This document shows positions 18,695 to 27,561 of a stretch of DNA of 64,000 nt, piece by piece; position 1 is the first letter of the stretch, and every line of letters begins with the position of its first letter. This stretch comes from G020348385 sp964580235 (lineage in GTDB: Bacteria > Acidobacteriota > Aminicenantia > Aminicenantales > Aminicenantaceae). The DNA lies in contig CAZOJY010000002.1 of the NCBI GenBank assembly GCA_964580235.1, positions 32,948 to 96,947 on the forward strand, in the 5' to 3' direction. The notes beneath the pieces are model-generated. The model worked only from the letters and a program-made list of their open reading frames with translations. It had not been told where the DNA came from and did no database searches. The translations under genes were made by a program, and so were the position numbers.

Positions 18695-19861
18695 CTAACC
18701 TGAATAATTCATGCTAAGACATTTGCGAATAATCTCTTCAGTTTTTTCCAGCTGATTCTCAATGGAATATTTTTCGCAAACACTTTGATGACCCTTCTCA
18801 GCAACATTCCGGGCTTGCTCCGGATTCTCGCGAATCGAGAGGATGGCATCCGCCAACATCCCAGGGACAGGATAATCGACCAAAAATCCATTCTCCCCGG
18901 CCGTTATGATCTCTGCTGTTGCACCCTTTCTGACAGCGAGAACCGGAGTTTTTACAGACATGGCTTCCACTGCTACCCTCCCGAAAGACTCCACGCAGGA
19001 AGCGACAACGAGCAAATCCAAATGGGCCAAAACACTCAAAATGTCAGCTTGATATTTTTCAAAAACCACATGTTTTTCCAATTTTTGGGCGGAAATAAAT
19101 TTCTGGATCTTTTTAAAATATTTTTTGTCTTTGACTTCACCTATAACCAATAATTTCACTTCGGGAATGATTTTCTTGACTATACCGATGGACTCTACCA
19201 CCTTTTTTTGGCCCTTCTCCGGATAGATCTTTCCGACAATGCCTATAACGTAATCTGTCGGTTTAAACCCGAATTTTTGACGGTAGATCTCTTTCAAACC
19301 GCCCTGCTCCAAATTCCATTTAAATCCGATAGGCACGATGTGGACTTTATCCTTGCCCATGAAAGGCTGGCCTGTCGTTTCAGAATTCACGATAATCTTT
19401 GCGGATAGGGCCAATAAAAGCGAAATCAACGCCCGTTTCCCGAGAAGAAAACGCACAGGAGCTTTCTTGGTTCCGAGAATCTCATGAAGACACCAAATAT
19501 GAGGCACCTTCTTCCATTTCGCCGCCATGCCTCCGCAGAAGTTGACCGCAGAGTTAGAATACACCAAGTCGATGCTCTCCTGTCTGATCAAACGGGCAAT
19601 GCGTGCGACGCTTTTTATGTTCCACAACCAGGAAAGAGGCTGCTTCCAAACCCGGTTCCTCTCTGTAAGCCACCATTTAGACGGGATCAAAACAGTTTTT
19701 ACAGAAAGCTTCTTTGCCTCCTCATGAAAGGGCCCGGTCCGCGGAAGAACCAGGATAGGCTGGATTCCCTTTTTGTTGAGGCCTTCAATTATCTGCAGAA
19801 GCACCTTTTCTGCCCCATACAATTCCGCAGAATGCGAAAAAAACAGGATCTTCACTTTCAT
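18695..19861 (-). CDS. Glycosyltransferase family 4
   Basis: GT4 enzyme of 388 residues. The N-terminal domain begins ILFFSHSAELYGAEKVLLQII. The donor domain contains IGIVGKIYPEKGQK and the EX7E motif in ESFGRVAVEAM. Its ATG overlaps the stop of the upstream GT4 gene (ATGA) and GGAAAG lies just before it. Substrate unknown. Confidence 0.86.
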   Translation of the reverse strand: MKVKILFFSHSAELYGAEKVLLQIIEGLNKKGIQPILVLPRTGPFHEEAKKLSVKTVLIPSKWWLTERNRVWKQPLSWLWNIKSVARIARLIRQESIDLVYSNSAVNFCGGMAAKWKKVPHIWCLHEILGTKKAPVRFLLGKRALISLLLALSAKIIVNSETTGQPFMGKDKVHIVPIGFKWNLEQGGLKEIYRQKFGFKPTDYVIGIVGKIYPEKGQKKVVESIGIVKKIIPEVKLLVIGEVKDKKYFKKIQKFISAQKLEKHVVFEKYQADILSVLAHLDLLVVASCVESFGRVAVEAMSVKTPVLAVRKGATAEIITAGENGFLVDYPVPGMLADAILSIRENPEQARNVAEKGHQSVCEKYSIENQLEKTEEIIRKCLSMNYSG

Positions 19862-20991
19862 CTTTCCATGACAGATTTATAAAAATCCAATGTATCCGAG
19901 GCGGCTCTATCCCATCTAAAAACTCGAACCCTTTCTTTCCCGGCCAAAACCAGGTACTCCTGCAGGTTTTCATCTCTCAGGACATGGATAATCTGTTCAG
20001 CTATATCTTCAGGATCCTCAGGGTTGACATATACCGCAGCATTTTTGGCAATCTCTGGAAGGGCAGAAAAACGGGACGTCACGATTGGAAGACCGCTGGC
20101 CATCGCCTCCAGCAGGGGAATCCCAAATCCTTCCCAGAGGGAAGGGAATACAAACACGGACGCTAGCCGGTATATGTTTCTTAACTCTTTTTCAGTCAGG
20201 TACCCCACCATCTTCACCCAAGAGCCCAAGTCTAGTTTTTGAATCCCTCTTTGAACATTGGCGGAATCTCGTCCTTTTCGACCGACAAGGACAAGATGTA
20301 TTTTCTGATGTCTGTCATGGACTATTTTCAGGGCTTTAAGCAGATTTGGAAGATTTTTACGCGGCTCATGAGCCCCGACAAAAAGCAAAAAAACAGAGGG
20401 AAGATCAAAAGATTTTTTTGTTCGTTCAAGGCTTTCGCTTTCGCTCGCTTCCCATTTCTTCAGGTCTATCCCGTGGTGAATGACTCTTATTTTTTCCTTA
20501 TCCAGAACAAACCGCTCCACAAGCTGTTGCTCTGTAAAATGAGACACAACAACTATACCGTCGGCTTCATGCAAAGATTTATTAATCTTCCGGGAAAAAT
20601 ACTGCCTTGCTTCCCTGTCTACCATTTCAGGAAAATCTAAAAAAAATAGATCATGGAGGGTGATGATCTTTTTTCCTTTCGTCGGCAAAGGAAGAGGTGA
20701 GGGGGAGTGAGTTAGATCTAATTTTTTTTTAAAGAAAGAATCCAGGGTTGGCCATCCCAGTCTGTACCATAAGAAATTGATGACTTTTACAGGATAACGC
20801 AAATCCAGAAAACTTTTCTTGGCAAAAAATGGTATTTTTTTAGGGTTGAATCGGTCTTTCAAGGAGGAGCTGAACAAAAAGTACTCGTTAGTCCGGTCAA
20901 TTTTTGCCAGCGCGAAAAGGAGATTTTTGAAATAGATCCCAACACCCGTTTCCCCGCTGAGAAAAGGCCGAAGATCCAACCCGATTCGCAT
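19858..20991 (-). CDS. Glycosyltransferase family 4, first gene of the polysaccharide operon
   Basis: GT4 enzyme of 377 residues that begins MRIGLDLRPFLSGETGVGIYFKN. The donor domain holds LFVGAHEPRKNL and the EX7E motif in WEGFGIPLLEAM, close to the mannosyltransferases of polysaccharide operons. An in-frame ATG at 21012 would add seven residues. I prefer 20991 because the family normally starts at MRIG and a good promoter ends only 8 nt upstream. No ribosome site is visible at either start. Confidence 0.85.
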   Translation of the reverse strand: MRIGLDLRPFLSGETGVGIYFKNLLFALAKIDRTNEYFLFSSSLKDRFNPKKIPFFAKKSFLDLRYPVKVINFLWYRLGWPTLDSFFKKKLDLTHSPSPLPLPTKGKKIITLHDLFFLDFPEMVDREARQYFSRKINKSLHEADGIVVVSHFTEQQLVERFVLDKEKIRVIHHGIDLKKWEASESESLERTKKSFDLPSVFLLFVGAHEPRKNLPNLLKALKIVHDRHQKIHLVLVGRKGRDSANVQRGIQKLDLGSWVKMVGYLTEKELRNIYRLASVFVFPSLWEGFGIPLLEAMASGLPIVTSRFSALPEIAKNAAVYVNPEDPEDIAEQIIHVLRDENLQEYLVLAGKERVRVFRWDRAASDTLDFYKSVMER

Positions 20992-20999
20992 TTTGAGGT

Positions 21000-21028
21000 A
21001 ATGTATGCCCATAAGAAGGAAATGTCAA
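21000..21028 (-). promoter_or_regulatory. Promoter of the polysaccharide operon, probably leaderless
   Basis: On the minus strand TTGACA (21028-21023), a 17-nt spacer and TACATT (21005-21000). Transcription should begin about 20993, one or two bases before ATG 20991. The region lies back to back with the M20 peptidase promoter. Confidence 0.6.
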
Positions 21029-21058
21029 GACGAGGTGAACCTCCTAAAAAACAAGTTC

Positions 21059-21087
21059 TTGCTTCCTTCCAAACACGATGATATCAT
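21059..21087 (+). promoter_or_regulatory. Candidate promoter of the M20 peptidase gene
   Basis: TTGCTT (21059-21064), 17-nt spacer, TATCAT (21082-21087). The predicted start near 21094 leaves AAAGGAG and ATG 21110 in the leader, which supports that start over longer in-frame versions. Confidence 0.45.
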
Positions 21088-21109
21088 CTCTCTTACAAAG
21101 GAGAGCGCG

Positions 21110-22339
21110 ATGGATTGGATGAATAAAATCAGCGATAGAATCGATTCCTTCCGAGATGAAATGATCGATATGCAGATTCAGCTCTGTTCCTTTCCCGCCA
21201 TTTCTCCTTCTAGCGGAGGGGAAGGTGAGTTCAAAAAAGCTGAGCGTCTGCTCGAATTTTTAAATGCCAACGGGTTCAGCAATGTTTCCGTAATCAAAGC
21301 TCCGGACCTGGATGCACCAGCCGGCTACCGGCCGAATATTCTGGCCATCTACAAAGGAAAGAACTCAGCCAAGACGATCTGGATCATGACCCACATGGAC
21401 GTGGTTCCCCCGGGAGAACTCGAACTCTGGAATGGCAATCCCTTTAAGGCCTGGGTTGAGGAAGGAAAAATATTCGGACGCGGCGCAGAGGACAACCAGC
21501 AGGATATGGTGGCTTCCTTGTATGCTCTCAAAGCATTTTTTGCCGAGAGGATCGTTCCTGAGTACGATATCGGGATCGCTCTGGTAGCTGACGAAGAAAC
21601 CGGAAGTGAAAAAGGAATCGACTATGTCCTGCAAAAGTCCGACCCTTTCCGCAAACAGGATTTGATTATCGTCCCCGACGCCGGCAACAAGGACGGAACC
21701 ATGATAGAGGTGGCTGAAAAGGGCATCCTCTGGCTTAAATTCAAGACTCTGGGGATCCAGGCCCATGGATCAACGCCTGAGAAAGGGGTAAACAGCTTCA
21801 GAGCCGCTTCTTTTCTGGTGACCGAACTCAACGATTTATACAGCCTTTATCCCGACAAAGATCCCCTTTTTGATCCTCCTATCTCCACTTTTGAACCCAC
21901 AAAAAAAGAACCCAATGTTCCCAATATCAACACTATTCCAGGAGAAGATATTTTTTATATGGACAGCCGAATCCTTCCCCAAATTAAGTTAGATGAGGTG
22001 AAAAAGAAAATTCGAGAAATGGCAGAGAAGATCGAAAAAAAATTCCAAGTGGAAATCACTGTTGAAAACGTACAAGAAGCCCCGGCCGCCCCGCCAACTT
22101 CTCCAGAAGCGCCTGTGGTTCACGCCCTGCAAAAAGCCATTAGGGCAATCTACAATGAGGAGGGAAAAGCAATCGGAATCGGGGGCGGGACAGTGGCTGC
22201 CCTTTTCCGCAGAGCGAGTTTTGATGCGGCTTGTTGGTCCAGAGTTGAGGAAACGGCTCATCAACCTAACGAATACTGCGTGATCGACAATATGATAGGA
22301 GATGCCAAGGTTTTCGCTCATGTTTTTTTGCAAAAATAA
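21110..22339 (+). CDS. M20-family metallopeptidase / deacylase
   Basis: Zinc-dependent amidohydrolase of 409 residues, in the ArgE/DapE/dipeptidase group. Metal and catalytic motifs seen are MTHMDVVPPG (His and Asp), GRGAEDNQQDM (bridging Asp) and VADEETGSEKG (catalytic Glu and metal Glu). A dimerisation domain follows, then a late metal His in EETAHQPNEYC. The in-frame extension back to 21005 lacks a ribosome site, whereas AAAGGAG lies 5-7 nt before ATG 21110. No arginine or lysine pathway genes are next to it, so a peptidase role is as likely as a biosynthetic one. Confidence 0.87.
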   Translation: MDWMNKISDRIDSFRDEMIDMQIQLCSFPAISPSSGGEGEFKKAERLLEFLNANGFSNVSVIKAPDLDAPAGYRPNILAIYKGKNSAKTIWIMTHMDVVPPGELELWNGNPFKAWVEEGKIFGRGAEDNQQDMVASLYALKAFFAERIVPEYDIGIALVADEETGSEKGIDYVLQKSDPFRKQDLIIVPDAGNKDGTMIEVAEKGILWLKFKTLGIQAHGSTPEKGVNSFRAASFLVTELNDLYSLYPDKDPLFDPPISTFEPTKKEPNVPNINTIPGEDIFYMDSRILPQIKLDEVKKKIREMAEKIEKKFQVEITVENVQEAPAAPPTSPEAPVVHALQKAIRAIYNEEGKAIGIGGGTVAALFRRASFDAACWSRVEETAHQPNEYCVIDNMIGDAKVFAHVFLQK

Positions 22340-22399
22340 AAGGATTGTAATCAGAGAGAATGAAGGCGAAGGGGATATTCCTGCAGGGGAGGATTTAAA

Positions 22400-22720
22400 A
22401 TGACAAAATATCTCTTGGTTATGACAACAGTCCCAGACGCTGAAACCGGTCAAATTATCGGAGAAAAAGTCATTGAAGGGCGATTGGCAGCCTGTGTCAC
22501 CCTATCAGAACCCGTTCAGAGCCTGTATTGGTGGCAGGGAAAGATCACTCAAAATCAAGAGCACACCCTGTTTATTAAAACAAAAAGAGAGGCTTACCCC
22601 AGACTCCAAGAGAAAATCCAACAGATTCATCCTTACGATCTGCCTGAGATCATCGCATTTCCCATTTCTGAGGGGAGCAAGGATTATCTGGATTGGATCA
22701 ACAACGTAACTCTAGCATGA
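22400..22720 (+). CDS. cutA: Divalent-cation tolerance protein CutA
   Basis: Small trimeric protein of 106 residues with the ferredoxin-like CutA1 fold. It shows the family's opening TTVPDAETGQIIGEKVIEGRLAACVT, YWWQGKI and the YDLPEIIAFPI ending. Its role in copper tolerance is old genetics; the molecular function is unclear. GGGAGGA precedes the ATG. It lies 60 nt after the M20 gene and converges on the deacetylase gene with a 6-nt gap. Confidence 0.95.
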   Translation: MTKYLLVMTTVPDAETGQIIGEKVIEGRLAACVTLSEPVQSLYWWQGKITQNQEHTLFIKTKREAYPRLQEKIQQIHPYDLPEIIAFPISEGSKDYLDWINNVTLA

Positions 22721-22726
22721 AGAAAC

Positions 22727-23680
22727 TCAGTAATATTTTCTGTTGAGCTCTTGTGCCATCTTTATCGTATTGAGATGAATTTCAACCGTATCCATGACAT
22801 CATGAGCATAACCCCCTGCAAACAGGATAACAATAGGAATTTTTAATTCCATGGCGCCTTCAATGACAATTTTATCCCTCTTTTCGAGACCGCGCATGGT
22901 TATTTTCAATCCGCCCAACTGATCCTTTTCGTACGGATCAGCGCCTGCCAGGTAAAACACCACATCAGGCTTGAAGCTCTTATACAGGCGTGGGATTTGC
23001 GACTTCAGGGCATCTAAATATTTGCTGTCACCATCATCCGACCAAAATCCCATATCCAGCGTACTTTTTTCCTTTTTTGCCGGATAGATATCCATTTGAT
23101 GCATCGAAAAAGTAAAGACCGTTTTATCTCCGTCAAATATTTCCGCTGTCCCATTTCCCTGGTGAATATCACAATCCACAACCATTCCTTTCTGGAATGT
23201 GCTATTTTGCTGCATCTTTCGAAGTGCTATCGCCACATCATTCAGGATACAAAAACCTTCCCCATGATCACGGAAGGCATGATGGAATCCGCCTCCGATG
23301 TGAACAACCAGACCATCCTCAAATGCCAGCCGCATGGCCATGATGGTTCCCCCGACCATAAGCCGGGCAAAATCCAGGACATCAGACGTATAGGGCAATT
23401 CCATGGTCATGATTTCTGATGGAGAAAGGCGGCCCGTTTTCAGCTTTTTCAGGTATTTCGGAGAATGAACCAGCAACAGGTCTTCATCCAGAGCCGGTTC
23501 GGCAGAAACAAAATTTTCCTTTTTGACTCCTCTCCGCAAAAGTTTTTCATAAACCAGCCTATATTTTTCGGCCGGAAACACATGATTTCCGAGGTCCACC
23601 ATCCAGTAAGCATCACTGTATACAAAACGAAAAGAAGGTTTTTTTGTCCATAACCGGGTTAAAAATTGAAGCAGCGACAT
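22727..23680 (-). CDS. Histone deacetylase-family (HDAC-like) amidohydrolase
   Basis: Zinc deacetylase of 317 residues. The active-site elements are GGGFHHAFRDHGEGFCILNDVA (paired His), VVDCDIHQGNGT (zinc Asp and His), and the late AGADPYEKDQLGG (zinc Asp). In bacteria such proteins act on acetylated polyamines, acetoin-related substrates or protein lysines; the substrate here is unknown. The ATG has no ribosome site but a -10 box lies 5 nt upstream. Confidence 0.9.
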   Translation of the reverse strand: MSLLQFLTRLWTKKPSFRFVYSDAYWMVDLGNHVFPAEKYRLVYEKLLRRGVKKENFVSAEPALDEDLLLVHSPKYLKKLKTGRLSPSEIMTMELPYTSDVLDFARLMVGGTIMAMRLAFEDGLVVHIGGGFHHAFRDHGEGFCILNDVAIALRKMQQNSTFQKGMVVDCDIHQGNGTAEIFDGDKTVFTFSMHQMDIYPAKKEKSTLDMGFWSDDGDSKYLDALKSQIPRLYKSFKPDVVFYLAGADPYEKDQLGGLKITMRGLEKRDKIVIEGAMELKIPIVILFAGGYAHDVMDTVEIHLNTIKMAQELNRKYY

Positions 23681-23685
23681 CGATA

Positions 23686-23691
23686 GTTATA
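23686..23691 (-). promoter_or_regulatory. -10 box TATAAC five bases before the deacetylase ATG
   Basis: On the minus strand TATAAC (23691-23686) is separated by 5 nt from ATG 23680. No good -35 box is seen 17 nt upstream. The geometry implies a leaderless transcript. Confidence 0.4.
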
Positions 23692-23819
23692 CATACCAAA
23701 AAAACCCGAGAGAAACAACTTCAAGAAAATCCAATCAATCCTTGAACTTTTTTCTAAAATATTTTAGTTTGTATTTTCATAATCATGACGAACATTATGT
23801 GACTCAAAAGGAATCATTC

Positions 23820-24731
23820 ATGGGAATTAAAAAATTTGTCATTAACCTTGCGCCATCATCTCTCGTTAAACTTTTTGCCAGCCCTTACGTCGCCGGAGAT
23901 AGCATCGAATCAGCAGTCCGCACGGCCCGGAGGTTTTGGGAAGAGAGGCACGTGTGCTCCACTATAGATCTTCTAGGGGAAGAGTTGCAGAATGACGAAG
24001 AAGTCCAGTTCACCGTGTGTGTCTATGAAAGACTTATACGGGCCCTCGGAAAACAGGAATTTGCCACCCTTTCCCTGAAACCCACCCAGCTGGGAAGCCA
24101 CGCCGGAACAGAACACTGCCTGAAAATCATCGAGGGCATCGTGATGGAGGCCGAAAAGTTCAATATCAACGTCTCTTTGGACATGGAAGATCACAATTTC
24201 ACAGACATGACTCTGGATATCTACCGGGGAATCAAAAAAGAACACCCGACATTCGGAACCGTGCTCCAGTCACGCTTGTTCCGTACTGATGATGACATAA
24301 AATCCCTGCAAGGCATAAACGCCCGTATCCGCCTTTGCATCGGAATATACAAAGAACCAAAAGAAATCTCAATCCAGAGTAAGCCAGATATGAAGAAAAA
24401 AATGCTCGAACAACTGGAAGTTCTTTTCAAGGAGGGTCATTATCCTGAAATCGCCACGCACGATGCAGCGGTGATAAATGAATCCATCAACATCGCGGAA
24501 AAATTAAACATGAAAAAAGATCAATACGAGGTCCAGATGTTGATGGGCGTTCCGATGAATGCTTTCCAGGACAAGCTCATCCATAATGGCATCCGGGTTC
24601 GCCTGTATGTCCCGTTTGCTGAAAGATGGAAGTATGCCACCGCCTACTGCAAGAGACGCTTAGCCGCAAATCCTGCTATGGCGGTTTATATCGTGAAAAA
24701 CATCTTTCGTAAGATGGCAGGCAAGCGCTAA
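23820..24731 (+). CDS. Proline dehydrogenase
   Basis: FAD enzyme that oxidises proline to pyrroline-5-carboxylate at the membrane face. It is the short monofunctional form (303 residues) with the TIM-barrel motifs of the family: LSLKPTQLG, VSLDMEDHNFTDMTLDIYR, RIRLCIGIYKEP, EIATHDAAVI, and YEVQMLMGVP with RVRLYVPFAERW near the end. ATG 23820 has AAAAGGAA 7-8 nt upstream; an upstream in-frame start at 23742 lacks one. The P5C dehydrogenase partner is not adjacent. It ends 4 nt from the convergent ppdK stop. Confidence 0.92.
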   Translation: MGIKKFVINLAPSSLVKLFASPYVAGDSIESAVRTARRFWEERHVCSTIDLLGEELQNDEEVQFTVCVYERLIRALGKQEFATLSLKPTQLGSHAGTEHCLKIIEGIVMEAEKFNINVSLDMEDHNFTDMTLDIYRGIKKEHPTFGTVLQSRLFRTDDDIKSLQGINARIRLCIGIYKEPKEISIQSKPDMKKKMLEQLEVLFKEGHYPEIATHDAAVINESINIAEKLNMKKDQYEVQMLMGVPMNAFQDKLIHNGIRVRLYVPFAERWKYATAYCKRRLAANPAMAVYIVKNIFRKMAGKR

Positions 24732-24735
24732 GCTT

Positions 24736-27450
24736 TTAGTGTGCTTGTTTTTCCTTCAATACAACCTGCGCAGCGGCCAAACGCGCAATTGGAATCTGGT
24801 AGGCAGAACAGCTCACATAATTCAATCCGATCTGGTGACAGAAAGAGATGGAACGCGGATCGCCCCCATGGACACCACAGATTCCCACTTTGAGGTCGGG
24901 GCGGGTTTTCCGTCCTTTCTGCACAGCCCACTTCATCAATTCCCCAACGCCGGGAATATCGACGGTCTCGAATGGATTATCCTTCCAAATTCCGTGGGCC
25001 AGGTAGTACGCCATAAAATCTGCACCGTCATCCCGGGAAACACCATAGGCCGTCTGGGTAAGATCATTGGTTCCGAAGGAAAAAAATTCCGCTTCTCGGG
25101 CAACTTCTGCAGCTATGATCGCTGCCCTTGGGATTTCGATCATGGTTCCTACAGAATAGGGGATTTCAACAGCATGTTTTTCCATCAATTCATCGGCGAT
25201 ACGGGTGATGATCTCCTTTTGGTTGGCAAGCTCTTCGCGGGTTCCGATTAGCGGGATCATGATTTCCGGAAAGACCTTCTCGCCCTCCTTTGTCAACTGG
25301 ATCACGGCTTCGAATATGGCTGAGGCCTGCATTTCTATGACCTCGGGGTAGGTAACACCAAGCCGGCATCCCCTGTGACCTAACATCGGGTTGAATTCCG
25401 ATAGCGCTTTGACTCGATTCAACAGATTTTCCAGCGCTTGGATCTTTTCCGTTTGATCGCTCTGAGCGGCTTTCATCACGGCCAGCTCCACCATTAGGTC
25501 TTCCCGGCGCGGCAGGAATTCATGTAAGGGGGGATCGAGCGTACGTATTGTAACAGGACGGCTGCCCATCGCTTTGAACAAGCCATAAAAGTCCTCTTTC
25601 TGGAAGGGAAGAAGCTTGTTAATAGCTGTCTTCCTTTCTTCTTTGGCCTCAGACAGGATCATTTCTTTTATGAAAGGGAGTCGTTCCCTGTCAAAAAACA
25701 TGTGTTCGGTTCTTGCCAAACCGATGCCTTCAGCTCCAAAGGCCACTGCTGTTCGGGCATCTTCAGGTGTATCGGCATTCGCTCTTACTTTAAGTCGTCT
25801 TACCTGATCGGCCCAGGAAAGGAATTTGACAAATCGTTGATACATCGGGGAATCCTCGGGGCGTTTCTCCCCGCGGACGACCTGCATGATTTCGGACGGC
25901 TGGGTCGGTATTTCTCCATCGAAGACCTCTCCCAAAGTTCCCTCTATGGAAAGCCAGTCACCTTCTGTAAATTTATTGCCTCTGATGGTGAAGAATTTTT
26001 GTTCTTCATTCAGGTTGACATCTCCACATCCGACAACGGCCGGCTTGCCCATCTGGCGGCCAACTACAGCAGCATGGGATGTCATGCCTCCTGTGGCCGT
26101 CAGTATTCCCAGCGCCGCGCTCATTCCATGGATGTCATCCGGGGAAGTTTCATCCCGGACAAGAATGACGCGTTTTCCTTCCTTTTTTCTGGCAACAGCT
26201 TCCTCAGCGGTAAACACCACCTGCCCTGCGGCAGCTCCTGGAGAAGCGGCCAGCCCCTTAGCCAGCAGGGCATGTTTTTCCTTTTCTCTGGCATTAAACA
26301 CGGGGTGGAGCAGCTGATTCAGAGCTTCAGGTTCGACCATCATCAGAGCTTTATTCTCGTCGACAAGCCCTTCCTCTACCAAATCCACCGCGATCTTCAC
26401 CGCAGCAGGGCCTGTCCTCTTTCCGCTCCGCGTTTGAAGCATGTATAATTTTCCCTCCTGGATTGTGAACTCAAAATCTTGAACATCCTTGTAGTGTTTT
26501 TCAAGGTTGTCTGTTATGTCCTTCAACTCCTTAAAAACATCGGGCATTTTCGAACCTAAAGAAACAAGAGGAGAGGGCGTTCGAACTCCAGCCACAACAT
26601 CCTCCCCTTGGGCATTAAACAGATACTCTCCGAATAATTCTTTCTCTCCCGTTGCAGGATTCCTCGTGAATCCCACGCCCGTTGCTGAATTTTCCCCTGC
26701 GTTTCCAAACACCATCAACTGAACATTAACGGCTGTCCCCAAATCATCAGGGATGTGGTTCAAACGGCGGTATGTGATGGCACGCGGGTTATTCCATGAT
26801 GAAAAAACGGCAGAAATAGCCAGGAAAAGTTGCTGCTTGACATCCTGAGGGAATTCTCTTCCGGTCTCTTTTTTCACCAATTTTTTATACTCAGCCACTA
26901 GTTTTTCTAAAAAACTTTCTGTCATTTCGAAGTCATGAACAACCCCACTTTTCTGCTTTTTTCGCTTTAAGATATCCTCGAATTTTTTCTTGGGAACTTC
27001 CAGCACGACATCCCCAAACATGTGGATCAACCGGCGGTAACAATCCATTGCAAACCTCTTATCCCCGGTCTTTGCAGCCAATCCTTGGAGCGTTTGGTCA
27101 TTAAGCCCGAGGTTTAAAACTGTATCCATCATTCCCGGCATGGAAAATTTCGCTCCGGAACGTACAGACACAAGAAGAGGATTGTCTTTTTCCCCAAACC
27201 TTTGTTGTGTGGTGGTCTCCAATTTTTTTAAATTCTCAAAAATTTCCTCCTCGACAGCTGGAGGGACCTTGTCTCCTTCCTGAGTAAACAGGTTGCAAAC
27301 TTCTGTGGACACGGTAAAGCCAGCAGGAACAGGCAGTCCGATGCCAGCCATTTCAGCCAGATTTGCGCCTTTTCCGCCAAGCATATCCTTCATATCCTTA
27401 TTGCCTTCCGCTTTTCCTTTCCCGAAGAAATACACGTATTTTTTATCCAC
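24736..27450 (-). CDS. ppdK: Pyruvate, phosphate dikinase
   Basis: Interconverts pyruvate, ATP and phosphate with phosphoenolpyruvate, AMP and pyrophosphate. The 904 residues hold the N-terminal ATP-grasp domain (GGKGANLAEMAGIGLPVPAGFT), the swivelling phosphohistidine domain (GGMTSHAAVVGRQMGKPAVVG) and the C-terminal PEP barrel. The barrel shows GTNDLTQTAYGVSRDD and a GICGVHGGDP catalytic loop. The start is GTG with AAGGAG 7 nt before it. Presence of PPDK fits a fermentative or pyrophosphate-saving metabolism. Confidence 0.97.
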   Translation of the reverse strand: MDKKYVYFFGKGKAEGNKDMKDMLGGKGANLAEMAGIGLPVPAGFTVSTEVCNLFTQEGDKVPPAVEEEIFENLKKLETTTQQRFGEKDNPLLVSVRSGAKFSMPGMMDTVLNLGLNDQTLQGLAAKTGDKRFAMDCYRRLIHMFGDVVLEVPKKKFEDILKRKKQKSGVVHDFEMTESFLEKLVAEYKKLVKKETGREFPQDVKQQLFLAISAVFSSWNNPRAITYRRLNHIPDDLGTAVNVQLMVFGNAGENSATGVGFTRNPATGEKELFGEYLFNAQGEDVVAGVRTPSPLVSLGSKMPDVFKELKDITDNLEKHYKDVQDFEFTIQEGKLYMLQTRSGKRTGPAAVKIAVDLVEEGLVDENKALMMVEPEALNQLLHPVFNAREKEKHALLAKGLAASPGAAAGQVVFTAEEAVARKKEGKRVILVRDETSPDDIHGMSAALGILTATGGMTSHAAVVGRQMGKPAVVGCGDVNLNEEQKFFTIRGNKFTEGDWLSIEGTLGEVFDGEIPTQPSEIMQVVRGEKRPEDSPMYQRFVKFLSWADQVRRLKVRANADTPEDARTAVAFGAEGIGLARTEHMFFDRERLPFIKEMILSEAKEERKTAINKLLPFQKEDFYGLFKAMGSRPVTIRTLDPPLHEFLPRREDLMVELAVMKAAQSDQTEKIQALENLLNRVKALSEFNPMLGHRGCRLGVTYPEVIEMQASAIFEAVIQLTKEGEKVFPEIMIPLIGTREELANQKEIITRIADELMEKHAVEIPYSVGTMIEIPRAAIIAAEVAREAEFFSFGTNDLTQTAYGVSRDDGADFMAYYLAHGIWKDNPFETVDIPGVGELMKWAVQKGRKTRPDLKVGICGVHGGDPRSISFCHQIGLNYVSCSAYQIPIARLAAAQVVLKEKQAH

Positions 27451-27489
27451 GGCTCAGCTCCTTATTTCTGGATTTTTTTATAACCCAAG

Positions 27490-27518
27490 AATATACATAC
27501 CTGCACTATAAATTTCAA
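27490..27518 (-). promoter_or_regulatory. Promoter of ppdK
   Basis: Minus-strand TTGAAA (27518-27513), 17-nt spacer, TATATT (27495-27490); five of six bases match in each box. It lies about 40 nt upstream of the GTG start and leaves the AAGGAG site in the leader. Confidence 0.6.
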
Positions 27519-27561
27519 GGTTCACCACATGCAGAGGTTTTTCTGCAAAAATTGGCGTTTT

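Noticed and set aside
25702..26448. Plus-strand open frame of 248 codons
   Set aside because: Antisense to ppdK, whose catalytic motifs are intact across this stretch.
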